Part shown: one piece after another, positions 34,614-44,359 of the stretch
Layout: each line of letters begins with the position of its first letter
Numbering within the stretch: position 1 is the first letter of the stretch
From: Neurospora tetrasperma FGSC 2508
Lineage: Eukaryota; Ascomycota; Sordariomycetes; Sordariales; Sordariaceae
Assembly (NCBI RefSeq): GCF_000213175.1
Contig: NW_009799179.1
Span: 124,001 to 188,000 of the forward strand
DNA length: 64,000 bases
Direction: 5' to 3'
Made by a program: the position numbers and the translations under genes
The notes under the pieces: model-generated
What the model saw: the letters and a program-made list of their open reading frames with translations, nothing else
Database searches by the model: none
What the model was told of the DNA's origin: nothing

Positions 34614-37608
34614 AGAAGGGGTGATCAGTGAGCGATGGACTCATGGTCCGACATTCGAATGAGCGTGTGCTTTGGAATTGGCGTCAAAACAAACAAACAA
34701 ACGTAAATGAAAACAGCTGTTTTAGCAAGAATCATCGAGGTAGTTATCCAGCGAAGCGCATATAAAACCGGACTAGGAAGATACACCTGAAATCTAAAAG
34801 TGCAACGACGACATGGCGTATTGCTGGATACCCTGTTCTTTGTTCTTTGTGAATTAGTCTGACCGTTGATAAAAACATATTCACAACCATATAGACATAA
34901 GGATATGATGGTACTTCTCTGATGTGTGTACCTACCTCTGCACATGTATCTACTTTGCCGTCCCCGCCTTCATGAAAGCCTCACAGCGTCAACGGCAAGG
35001 CCCCATTAGCACCGAGCGGGACGTGAGAACAAGAGCAGTCGCCATGACGAGCGAGAAATTCAGGATTTACGGCCGTCACAGTCCACCAGTTCCAATCGGG
35101 TGGGAGCAAGAAAAGCAGAGATAGAGGAGTCAAAATACGTGATGGTTGTAATTCGAGCTTGGTAGTGTTGACTTTAGAGGTACAGGTATGTTCTAGACCC
35201 TGATGAAGCGATAAGATAAGGTAAAGGCAGAGAATCCCCCCACGAACTCCGCTGTTCGATTGCCGTCCCGACGATTTGGTACCACTGTGTTTTAGCGCAA
35301 ATCACCTGAAGAGGCATTCGTGATATTCCCTGGTGGTTGGATTTGATTTGTTTCAATCATGAAGCCGATACGTATCAGATCAACTGCCGTCCGTTTATCC
35401 GGGGATCGGCGCCCCGGAACCGCGGCAACACGGAAACGGGTCGGCCCCGGATAGAGCGGATGGAAGCGGATGAACAGGATTGGTAATTTGTGGAGGTACT
35501 GTAACGATGAACGCCGCCCGGACTTTTAATCTCATATTATCGTGGAAACCAAGACGCCATATTTGTCGACACTTTAACTATTTTGTCAAGGACGGCAGCA
35601 TTATTCAGCTAATCCGGATAATTGCTGGTCCAAGCCGGTTCAAATGTCTAGCGAACCATCATGGTCACTCCCTGCGGAACTCCGAATCATAGCAGCGACT
35701 ACGGACCACGATTCCACGCGACAAAAAATGCCAGGCTACACCATGTTCGACATTCACGTAATCTCCACCATGTCGGAGATACGTCCGCTTCCGCCGCCTA
35801 GGCTCGAGCCAAGCAAGCATGCCCAGGGACGGACCCGGAGAGGCAAAAAAGTAAACTGAGCTTGGCTAGTGTATACTACATGGATCCCATACCTCAACCA
35901 GGCCAGCTTGGACATCCAAGACCGCGTTTTTCAAACGACCCGATTTCGAATGACAACGTCAAACACCAAGACAGCCGAGGTGAAAAGATTTTTTGTGCAA
36001 ATGCCTGGAACTTTTGCAAACTCCCCAACAATTGTATGTTGTCCACCGTGGCAAAATGAAGCTGGAAGCGAGGAGGAGGCCTCCGTCTCTCGTCTCGTCT
36101 CGTTCTTATCTGAGTGGGTGGCCAACGGTCCGAGAACTAAGCTCGCGAAAAAGTCTGATGGCGAAGAGACGCATGGAAATCTTCCAATCCGACAAGACGA
36201 TACGAGTCCAACGAATGTGGTCTGTCCATCCATCTGTCCGGGCTGACGACGCGAGTAGACCTGGGAAGATCTTTCAATAGTGTGTATGTGATCCAAAACC
36301 CGGGACCGGCAGGCACCGACTTGCAAGGACCTAATGAATACCGACATGTCCCCGTAAAATCACCGACCTATTGCGAAACACAAATAGACGCTGTGAGATG
36401 AAGATGGGATTTCGAGTCAGTTCGACAACATCTTGTTCAAAAATCTGGTGTCGGCGGTACTTGTGGTCGTCTCGTTCGTCCGGAAGTTCCCGAGACAAAG
36501 CTAAAGTCAACGTCTTGTCGTCCCAAACGAGCAAAGGAGCAGCACTGCAACGAGCTAGCAAACCGCGCGCGCTATGGTGTGGGTATTTCTGTGAGAGATC
36601 GTCAAAGAGGTTCACTGTTCTTGGATTAGTAGAGGTACTCTAGGCAGACAACTTTTTCTTCAATATAGAATGTGTCGTCGAGTTTTTTTATATGGCCGCG
36701 TTAAAGCCTACACCTTGGCTGAACATCGAAAAGATCTAGACGGCTCTGTTGCATCTTTTCGTATTACTCGCGGATCCGGCCCGTTGGGGGCGTGTTTCTA
36801 CAAGGGTGTTTAAAGAATACGACTTTACATACAATACCTGTATTACAGCGGATGCGTTCTGTATTCCTACCTACCTGCCCTACATATCAAGTTCCAATGG
36901 TACCTACCTATCGTCTGTACAGCATCAGTCAATCTACTAGGTAACCCAAACCACATAACTGCAACGATGAAAGAACGGGAGGGTAAGGTTACGTTCCGCG
37001 TGGAACACTTTGTTTGTTAATGACACACGGGGAGGCAGCAGAATGGCATCAATAAACAAATGGTAATTTGACACTGACGAATTGCCAATCGAACGAATCC
37101 AGTTCTGGTTATCCGCCACGCTAGAGGTGTACTAGTGTACGGAGTATGTAAAATTTCATTTCAGCCGAGAGGATCTAGAAGGGTCTCTGAAAAACACCAC
37201 AAGGGCCAAGCCAAGCCCAGAAGAAGCAACGAAGCCCGCCCGCTATCACAGCTGCGCAAAAATTTTGTTCATGCTGTTGTGCACACCTATCAACTTTGAT
37301 TATTTGGTTCTACTATGGGTTCTGCATGGTGGCATCGTGTGTTGTGTTCCTATTACTGGAGGTCGTGTATGTTCGAGCTGAGCCCAAATTTGTGGTGATC
37401 GTCATTCGAATAGAGGTATCCATGACTGTCTGCAACAAGGTCATATCGTCGATCATTCATTCGTCGGCGGATAACTGACTGACAGATACCTACGCAGTAG
37501 TCTAGATGGTATTTGTGCTTTTCTCCATGTCGACCCTTGACAAATTCCCATGTTATGTCGATCTCGGGCTTTTGGCCGTTGTTTGTGGAGCTTTTTTGAT
37601 TGGGCGAG

Positions 37609-37639
37609 TACCTACCTACCTACCTAGAGGTACCTAGGT
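37609..37639. repeat. tandem ACCT units and CTAGGTACCTAGG palindrome
   Basis: Four tandem TACC/ACCT units run directly into CTAGAGGTACCTAGG. This is the densest example of this motif family in the window. Confidence 0.65.
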
Positions 37640-38466
37640 GTATCCTTCAGCACCGTTGAGAACTGCGTGCTTCCTCCTTGATCATCGTCTTTCCCTCTTC
37701 CCTGTGAATGGATGTTTTGGATATTGCAAATCCGTAAGCACCTTGGTACCTAAGCATTCCAACCAGGCTTCGATGTGAGATTTCGGTCTACACTACCTAC
37801 CTACTTTCACATCCAGGTTAATTGTGTCAGGCACAGCAGATTCTAACAGGGTTCAAGGAATGATCAAGTCACGATATATCCCTTTACAGTGTATATTCCT
37901 TAGTGCTGGTGCCAAGTTTCACAGAGTTGTAGTGTATACCTAGGTATGTAGGTACCAACGACTCGGACGGTGCGACTCGCCAGTAGTGGCCGAATCATTC
38001 CCCGTAACGCCGTTAAATCCGGGGTCATCGATGTCTTCAGGGTCCAAAGTACATACACTACTGTAGTGTAGTCTTTCAGGTACGAGTTCGACAGCTGAAC
38101 GGTATTTCCAACGGTCTTTCTTTCAGGGTTCTACACTACTACACTGCACTATAAGGAAGGGTCCCGCTGCTTCCATGTCTTTCCCGGTTTGCCGCTGTAG
38201 CGTAGCAATTGCCCTTGCAGTGCCACAAGGCATGGAACCAGGAAGTGGCATTCCGCAGACTAACTGGGGGGGGGCAGTGTTGTGGGGATCCGCGTGTATC
38301 CATGCCTGGGTTCTCACAGCTCTCTCACTCTCACTCTCTCACAGAAAAGGAAGGAAATCGGGGGAGACAGGGTTCTGTGTTTCATGTCCCTCATCCGTTT
38401 CCCGCAATCCCTACGTAGTTTCCAGCACGCTGCTAGCGCTGCTTTCCCTTGAGGGGGGCGAGTGTC

Positions 38467-38473
<7 letters not shown>

Positions 38474-38497
<24 letters not shown>
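38474..38497 (+). repeat. poly-A run, 24 nt
   Basis: Uninterrupted A tract in a gene-poor region, with no target-site duplication or element body recognised next to it. Confidence 0.9.
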
Positions 38498-39577
38498 GAA
38501 CCGTTCCTTAGCCCGAGCAAGAGGACGGACTCGTTCCATGCATACAGCGAATTAGACCTCGCCGGAGCAAATGCTCCTGAACTGCTCCGGGGGACACACT
38601 GGTCCATTCCCCGGTCCCATAAGGATGCTTGTGGTTTCTCGAATTTTACCAATAGACCTTGGTTTTTATTTCTCTCGTTATCAAACCTGTGCCAAAGGTA
38701 TGTCAAATGGAAATTGCGGCGCAAGGAAAAGTGAGAAACAAGAATGGAACTAAGCTTGCGGAATTCAATCCGGTCGGATGGGGCTCGTGTAGGTATATAC
38801 CGCTCCTTGTTCGGGAATTTTCTTTTTTCACATGAACTATCAGTACCAAAACCCGGCACGAAAAATTGCGGACTACACTACTCGCAATGCCCACTGGCCC
38901 CAGCGAGGGGGCAATATTGGCTCCGGTGCCGACCCGACTCAGTCATCCTGTCAAGTCTGTTGCCCTTGACCCTTTCCGTCTACCAGATGGGGCTCCTGTC
39001 ACACACAGCCAGTATACTCGTGTCGTTCGCTGCTTGTCCGCTCTTCTTCCGCGTCCGGTGGCCAACCTATTACCCCAAAAAGATAGGCAACCCGACGCCA
39101 CACCTCTTCCACTCACTTGCCACGGAGGGCAGTGTTTGGGAGCGCATTTCGTTGAGTCACTTTGTTCTTTCTCCATCATCTTCAAAGGCGTTTTGCGTGT
39201 CCCCTCATTCCCAGCGAGTAGAAAGAAGGATAAGTTGTCTTGGTTGCTTGCTTGCTGTACCCGACGCTATAAGCATTAACCCAGCGAGCGGCTAGCGGAC
39301 CTCCCCCACTCACTTCACACTTCTGCCAGTCTCTTTGTTTCGTTAACGACTCGCTTGCCTATTTTGGGAACCGACGTACCCAAACAGCACCCATCTACCA
39401 CTCTGTTGGAGCCCTGCCAAGCCCCTCCCTGCTCCCCAACATCCAGGAAGGGTTGGTCTGCGCTGTGCCATTTGCCAGACCTCTGCTGCTGCAATAACAC
39501 CTCATTGTCCTATCGCATTGGCCGTCTTCTTCTAAAAGGGTAACCAACGTCGTACCACACCGAGCCAGCCGTCAGGC

Positions 39578-39605
39578 CAGTCAGTCAGTCAGTCAGTCAG
39601 TCAGT
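39578..39605 (+). repeat. CAGT tetranucleotide microsatellite, 7 units
   Basis: Seven perfect CAGT units, 240 bp upstream of the small Cys-rich gene and probably within its promoter or leader. Confidence 0.9.
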
Positions 39606-39845
39606 CCGCCTGTCAGCAGGTTACGTACCAGGAGAGAGAGGAGCGAGCAGCAGCAGCCACACCACCAGCGATCCATACCACACAACTCAGGAGAGGATAA
39701 CCTGCACGCAAGCCACACCACCGAAAAAAAGACCAAAGCATAACATCGACAACCTCGAAGTCGGATACGCAGCCCATGTTACCCCTAGATGCCAGATATT
39801 ACCATCGACAATTAACCGTACCAACTCGTTAACCCGTCCGATTTA

Positions 39846-40046
39846 ATGTGCATCGAGCACATCACCCATGACTGCCCAGCCTGCGGGAAAGACTACTTAG
39901 TCTACGTCGAGTTTTGCAAGGACTGTCATCCACCCCTGATCCGCTGCCCAAACGGGACCATTCGAAAGCGCCTGGACATGAACGACGGAGGCTGTCCGAG
40001 CCCTACTTGCCCAAACAGTCGACACGGGGGCTGCATTCTCATGTAG
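39846..40046 (+). CDS. small Cys-rich protein with C-terminal CaaX box
   Basis: A 66-aa single-exon frame starting MCIEHITHDCPACGK. It has nine cysteines arranged as CPAC, CKDC, a lone RCPNG, GGCPSPTC and a final GGCILM. The paired CxxC motifs suggest one zinc-binding site. The last four residues, CILM, followed at once by TAG, form a canonical CaaX box with Met at X, which favours farnesylation. The frame ends 96 bp before the convergent NAD(P)H-hydrate epimerase. Small fungal proteins starting MCxE with scattered Cys exist, but I cannot name a function. The high Cys density and the precise CaaX argue against a chance frame. It is not the Neurospora hydrophobic mating pheromone precursor, which is far shorter. 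Confidence 0.6.
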   Translation: MCIEHITHDCPACGKDYLVYVEFCKDCHPPLIRCPNGTIRKRLDMNDGGCPSPTCPNSRHGGCILM

Positions 40047-40142
40047 CCTGCCTGGGTTGGATCCGAGAAGAGAGCAGCGACATCACCATCCAACCAGCAA
40101 CCAGCGACCACGTTGACAGGGCGGTAAAAGAAAAAAAGGCCT

Positions 40143-41755
40143 TTAAATCTTGACCTGGTTGTCGGTGATCTCGACAATCTGGTCGATACCCTCATACTTG
40201 GGAACGTCAAAGTCGTACTTTTTCGCAATCGACGGAGCGACGAACCTGGTTACCAGCATCAGCCACACCTCACAACACAAGCCCAACCGTGACGATGAAG
40301 AGAAAGAAATACGGTACGTACCGTCCTCCTACAAAATGCCGGCCCTTGAAGTACTTGACCAGAGGTTTCGGAGCCGTCAAGCTAACCAAGACATTAGGGT
40401 GAAAGTTGCTGCCCACCCCGGACTTGGGCGGTCCTTCGTTAATGTCCCACGACGATGGAGCATCGACCGAGGTCACTGGAACCTTTGTCTCGGCCATGGC
40501 GTTGATGACGGCAGGGAACGGCTCGCGCACCTCGCCAGAGAAACTGAAACCTAGACGCATGCGTCAGTTCAAGTCGAGAGAGCAAAGCAGGGCCTCGGGA
40601 AAAAAACCAACCAAAGATGGCATCAACGACGTGGTCGGTAGACTCCAGAGCCGCGAAAAAATCATCGACAAAGGGTATCTCTAGGTCTTCACATTGTTTG
40701 ACCAGGCGCTGCGGAGATGGAGACGTGTGTTAGCATGAAGCCCAATCCATCAGAAACACGATACGGTGGATGGGCTCTCAACCGATGAGTGAGAGGCCTT
40801 TCAAACAACAACAAGTTGACGCACGGGGACTGCGTGTAGGTAAGAAAGGGCATAGCGTGGTCGGATCGGGGGGTAGAAGTACTATATCGACAACAAGCAT
40901 TGACGCTCATAAAAGACAGAAAACTTTGAATACGAGTCCAATAGACTCTTTTGAGATTGTTTCTTGTCTCCATAGTGTTTGTTGTGTTGCGGTTCAAGCG
41001 ACGATCCAATGTCCTTGTCCTGACTAGGTCGTGTTGCTTCCAGCACCAGCAGGACATGTCGACGACTTTTAAACTGCAAACCCCGTGTACCAAGAAAAAG
41101 ATTCACTCACCTGATAGAGATCGTTCTTGGGTCGCTTCGGATAGTAGATGGCAGGTTGATAGCCGTAGTGGAAAAGGTGTCGAGCAGCCACGAGGCCATC
41201 ACCCCCTGACCAAAGGCACAGAACAGGTAAGCGCTTGGACCACCCAGCCCCTGAAGGACCCAAACATTCAGCAACTGACCATTGTTTCCAGGGCCAACAG
41301 CAACCAGCACTCGGCGGCCCTGCTTGGTAGGGTGGACTCGGGCGACTGTTTGGGATGCCCGATGACGGGATTGTTAGCAAGCAAGCCTCTTGCCACTGAA
41401 GATCGATTGAAGAAGAGACGATGAGATGGCGGCAGACGGGAGATACTGACCAACTTGGGAGACCGAGAGGCCTGCCAGTTCCATGAGCTGGTCGATGGAA
41501 AAGGCCCCCGTGCTCATGAGCTCGCGGTCGAGAGCAGCGGCAGCCTTTGCGGAGAGGGTCTGGAGGTGGCCATTTCATTAGTCAAGTGTCCAGTCTGTGG
41601 GCATCGTCGGGAATTATGCAAAGGTCCATTGGTAATGATTACACAGGCCTGCTGACGGCAACCTCCGGCTCCATCAATCTTCTTGGCTTTGTTTTTTTTT
41701 TTGTGACAGATGAGTGCGACATGACATCGACATGTGTACTTACCTTGAGCGCCAT
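40143..41755 (-). CDS. NAD(P)H-hydrate epimerase (YjeF N-terminal family)
   Basis: Seven exons encode 236 aa: 41744..41755, 41451..41559, 41280..41345, 41111..41205, 40612..40708, 40322..40550 and 40143..40245. All splice phases agree. Exon 1 codes only [21 protein letters not shown] and [18 protein letters not shown] are the family's NAD(P)HX-binding motifs; the NNGGDG loop is assembled across intron 3. [16 protein letters not shown] and [14 protein letters not shown] follow, with the expected Asp. The enzyme epimerises R- to S-NAD(P)HX so that the companion dehydratase can repair hydrated nicotinamide cofactors; fungal forms may be mitochondrial or cytosolic. Introns 2 and 3 use GTCAGT donors; intron 4 (40709..41110) is 402 nt, long for this genome, and intron 1 is 184 nt. 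Confidence 0.9.
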
Positions 41756-42513
41756 GGTGTGGGTGATGATTTTGGACGCAGCAGTTACCAAGGTAGACAA
41801 GACGACAGTGTGATGGAAGACGAGGAATGGAAAGAAGTTCTGGAGATGAATAGGCGGCGGAGGGGAAGGGAAGTGGTAGTACAGTAGTATTGAGAGTGGT
41901 CTGTAGATGCTAAAAGGGCAGGTACATGGAAAAGGATGGGACCTTGCAAAGGAAAGCTTCGTTGCAGCTTGACGATGAAGAGCAGAGAATTCAGTAGAAA
42001 TTAGAGGTAGTAACCCAGAGTTGCCATTACAGGATCGAATGAAGGAATTGGAATCCCGTTTGTCTTAGTACGGGCAGTAATTGCTCCCCTTTACATTTTG
42101 TTATTGCGTGTACACTGCAGTACAGTACAATGTGCTATGTACTCGCTGACATCACTCGCTGCTCCAGTTCCTCCATTGACGGGGATCATCGATCCAGTGC
42201 ATCACTCATGATCCCACTCGTGCGGTCGTACCTGCTACAATTGAAATGCGTGGCTGAGACTTGCGTTTGAATGTGGCTTCAACTGAAGAAGTGTGGCTCG
42301 TGAAGAAACCCAACGAACGTCGGTACCAACCACTTGCCTGCCGGGATTCCCAGCTTCTGGGCGCCCGGCAGCACTCCACAATCCTTCAGTGAGCGATCCG
42401 GCAATCGGGCAACGCGACGACGTCCGGTCCGCGCAAAAGATTCAGTCGACATCTCGAACCTCGTCGGCGACAATCCCTCTACCACCGCGCCTATCAACCT
42501 CCCGCGGTCCAAC
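41756..42513. promoter_or_regulatory. shared upstream region of NAD(P)HX epimerase and cyt-21
   Basis: A 758 bp divergent interval between two housekeeping genes, the epimerase and the mitochondrial ribosomal protein. No coding frame is credible. Confidence 0.5.
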
Positions 42514-42995
42514 ATGGTTCTCAAGCTCAGACTCGCCCGCTTTGGGCGCACCAATGCCCCCTTCTACAACATTGTCGTTGCCCACGCCAGGTACGCAATT
42601 TTCCCATCACAACGACACGGCAGACAGCCACCAGCTAATCTCTCTGACTCTTTATTAGAACCGCGCGCAACAGCAAGCCTCTCGAGGTCATTGGCACATA
42701 CGACCCCGTTCCCAAGAAGGACACGTACGACACCACAGGGAAGCTGCACAAGGACATCAAGCTGGACGTCACGAGGGCCAAGTACTGGATAGGTGTGGGA
42801 GCTCAGCCGACCGACACGGTTTGGAGGTTATTGTCCTATGTACGTTTCTCTTTCTCTTTCTCCCCTTCCCCCCCCAAAATCTTTATAGGTTGGCCAACGT
42901 CGTCTCGAAACTGACTGACATTGCAACAGGTTGGCATCCTAGATCCCAAGTACAAGAAGCCGCAACCGGTGCAGGGGCAAAAGACCAAGGCTTGA
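42514..42995 (+). CDS. cyt-21: mitochondrial small-subunit ribosomal protein S16 (CYT-21)
   Basis: Exons 42514..42590, 42659..42839 and 42930..42995 encode 107 aa with GT-AG introns of 68 and 90 nt. [26 protein letters not shown] is the bS16 N terminus, followed by the typical [12 protein letters not shown], the [20 protein letters not shown] segment and [10 protein letters not shown]. In Neurospora crassa this gene is cyt-21, needed for mitochondrial small-subunit assembly and respiration. As in other bS16 mitochondrial proteins, the mature N terminus begins at once, with no long cleavable presequence; import information must lie in the basic start. Length and motifs fit the family exactly. 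Confidence 0.95.
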
Positions 42996-43877
42996 GCGAG
43001 CGAGAATTGCATCTTTTCGATTATTCCATACGTACCACCGGACAAAACCCGGGTCGTCTCGCATACCGATCATCTGACACCACCATCCACTTACACCATG
43101 TACTACAAACCGGCATTTTCTTCCATCCAGGCGTTCTCTGTTCTGTTCTCTACACTATCTAGGGGTTTTCCAAAACGGGGTTGCTGTTGCTGTACGATAC
43201 CTATAGCTCGATATATATATAAGACGCAAAGTATACAATACCCACCGAACGACGCGACTTCAATTGTTGAATAAATCCCGGAGGGCAGTTAAAATTTGAA
43301 CGAGATGGAGGGGTAGTCAAAGAGGCGACGCTTTTTGAAGGATGGGAGGAGGACATAGAGCCAGGGTTCAGTTTGGTCGATGGGTTGGAACGTTGCATGA
43401 ATGAATGGAGGAGGACTTCATCAGCAGGGGCACGCATTATGGTTTCTGTCCCCAGAGTCGATACATCTGCTTGGCCGTAATTGTTGGGTGGGCAGAGGGG
43501 TGCGATTCGTGTTGGGACTTCAGGAGTACGGATGCAACAAGCGAGAAACCATCGCAACCACCAAGGCAGCTGGACGTTGGTAGCTTCTTCCTGGGCAGAA
43601 ATGTTTGCCTCTTATGGCGTAGTCACGAAAAGATCGTTGCATGGAAACAAGAGTAAAAAGTCAAAAAGTCGCGAGTTGGATAGGTAATTTAGCCAGACTT
43701 GACCAAATGTATAAGCAAGAGTGAAAGAATATGCCAACAGTCGGGTGAAGACGTCAAAAAAATCAAGACAACAAAGGCAAAACCGAATTCGAAAGTACCA
43801 AAAGTATGCCCAAACAATGTCTCACTAGAGAACAAAACCCGAATTTTGGCGAAAAGAGAAAGGAACGACGGGAATTG
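42996..43877. other. intergenic between cyt-21 and tRNA-Lys
   Basis: 3' region of cyt-21 with a short AT dinucleotide run near 43212. No credible gene. Confidence 0.5.
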
Positions 43878-43965
43878 AGCCCGACGTGGGGGTCGAACCC
43901 ACAACCTTGAGATTACGGAGTAACTCCTTAAGAGTCTCACGCTCTACCGATTGAGCTAGCCGGGC
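43878..43965 (-). tRNA. tRNA-Lys (anticodon CTT), intron-containing
   Basis: On the minus strand an 88-nt cloverleaf starts GCCCGGCTAGCTCAATCGG (acceptor stem and D arm) and ends with the T arm GGGTTCGACCCCC and the pairing acceptor strand. The anticodon loop CTCTTAA is interrupted after position 37 by a 15-nt intron (AGGAGTTACTCCGTA), which can pair internally. Removing it leaves 73 nt including a U discriminator, as in yeast tRNA-Lys(CUU). A TTTTC tract about 20 nt downstream can serve as pol III terminator. Confidence 0.95.
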
Positions 43966-44359
43966 AAGCGGCTGATCAATCATTCCTAATTGTTGAAGTT
44001 TTCGGGCCAAACATGCCTCTATATACTGCAGCTTTTTTCACTGCATGTGAGGAATTTGAACTGAATGCAGATCTTTCGACAATCATCACCACCGGATGCA
44101 TTCATCATTTCATTTTAACAATAGAGTCTGACCCCTGCATTTTCCCTTTTCATTTTCTAGTCATGCTAGCTGGTGTAGTCAATAAAAGTCAAGCGTATCG
44201 AAAAGATAAAGAAAAGTAACGAAATGGTCTCGTGAGTAGTAAGTAAGTAAAAGTAAAAAGGCAGTCAATCATATTATATCCCATCAATATTCATCCCCAA
44301 ACTAAAACTGCCATTACATGTCTTCGAAATCACCGTGTCAAACATCCCCCGTGTCAACA
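43966..44359. other. intergenic between tRNA-Lys and GH16 gene
   Basis: 394 bp of AT-rich sequence covering the tRNA upstream region and the 3' region of the GH16 gene. Nothing gene-like. Confidence 0.5.

Larger units (their letters stand above)
34614..39845. other. 5.2 kb gene-poor region
   Basis: No frame on either strand shows domain similarity, coding composition or a plausible exon set. It contains CCTAGGTACC-type motifs at 37609..37639 and 37936..37956, a poly-A run, a CAGT microsatellite, and a likely leader/promoter for the small gene at 39846 in its last 500 bp. It could host a non-coding RNA or a gene too diverged to recognise. Confidence 0.5.

Noticed and set aside
38474-38497. 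Poly-A run as a possible retroposon tail
   Set aside because: No element body or flanking duplication is visible, so it is treated as a homopolymer.
38314-38859. 181-codon minus-strand frame
   Set aside because: Its polyphenylalanine comes from the poly-A run; no domain or coding composition.
39846-40046. CaaX frame as a mating pheromone precursor
   Set aside because: Too long, too Cys-rich, and unlike the short hydrophobic pheromone precursor of Neurospora.
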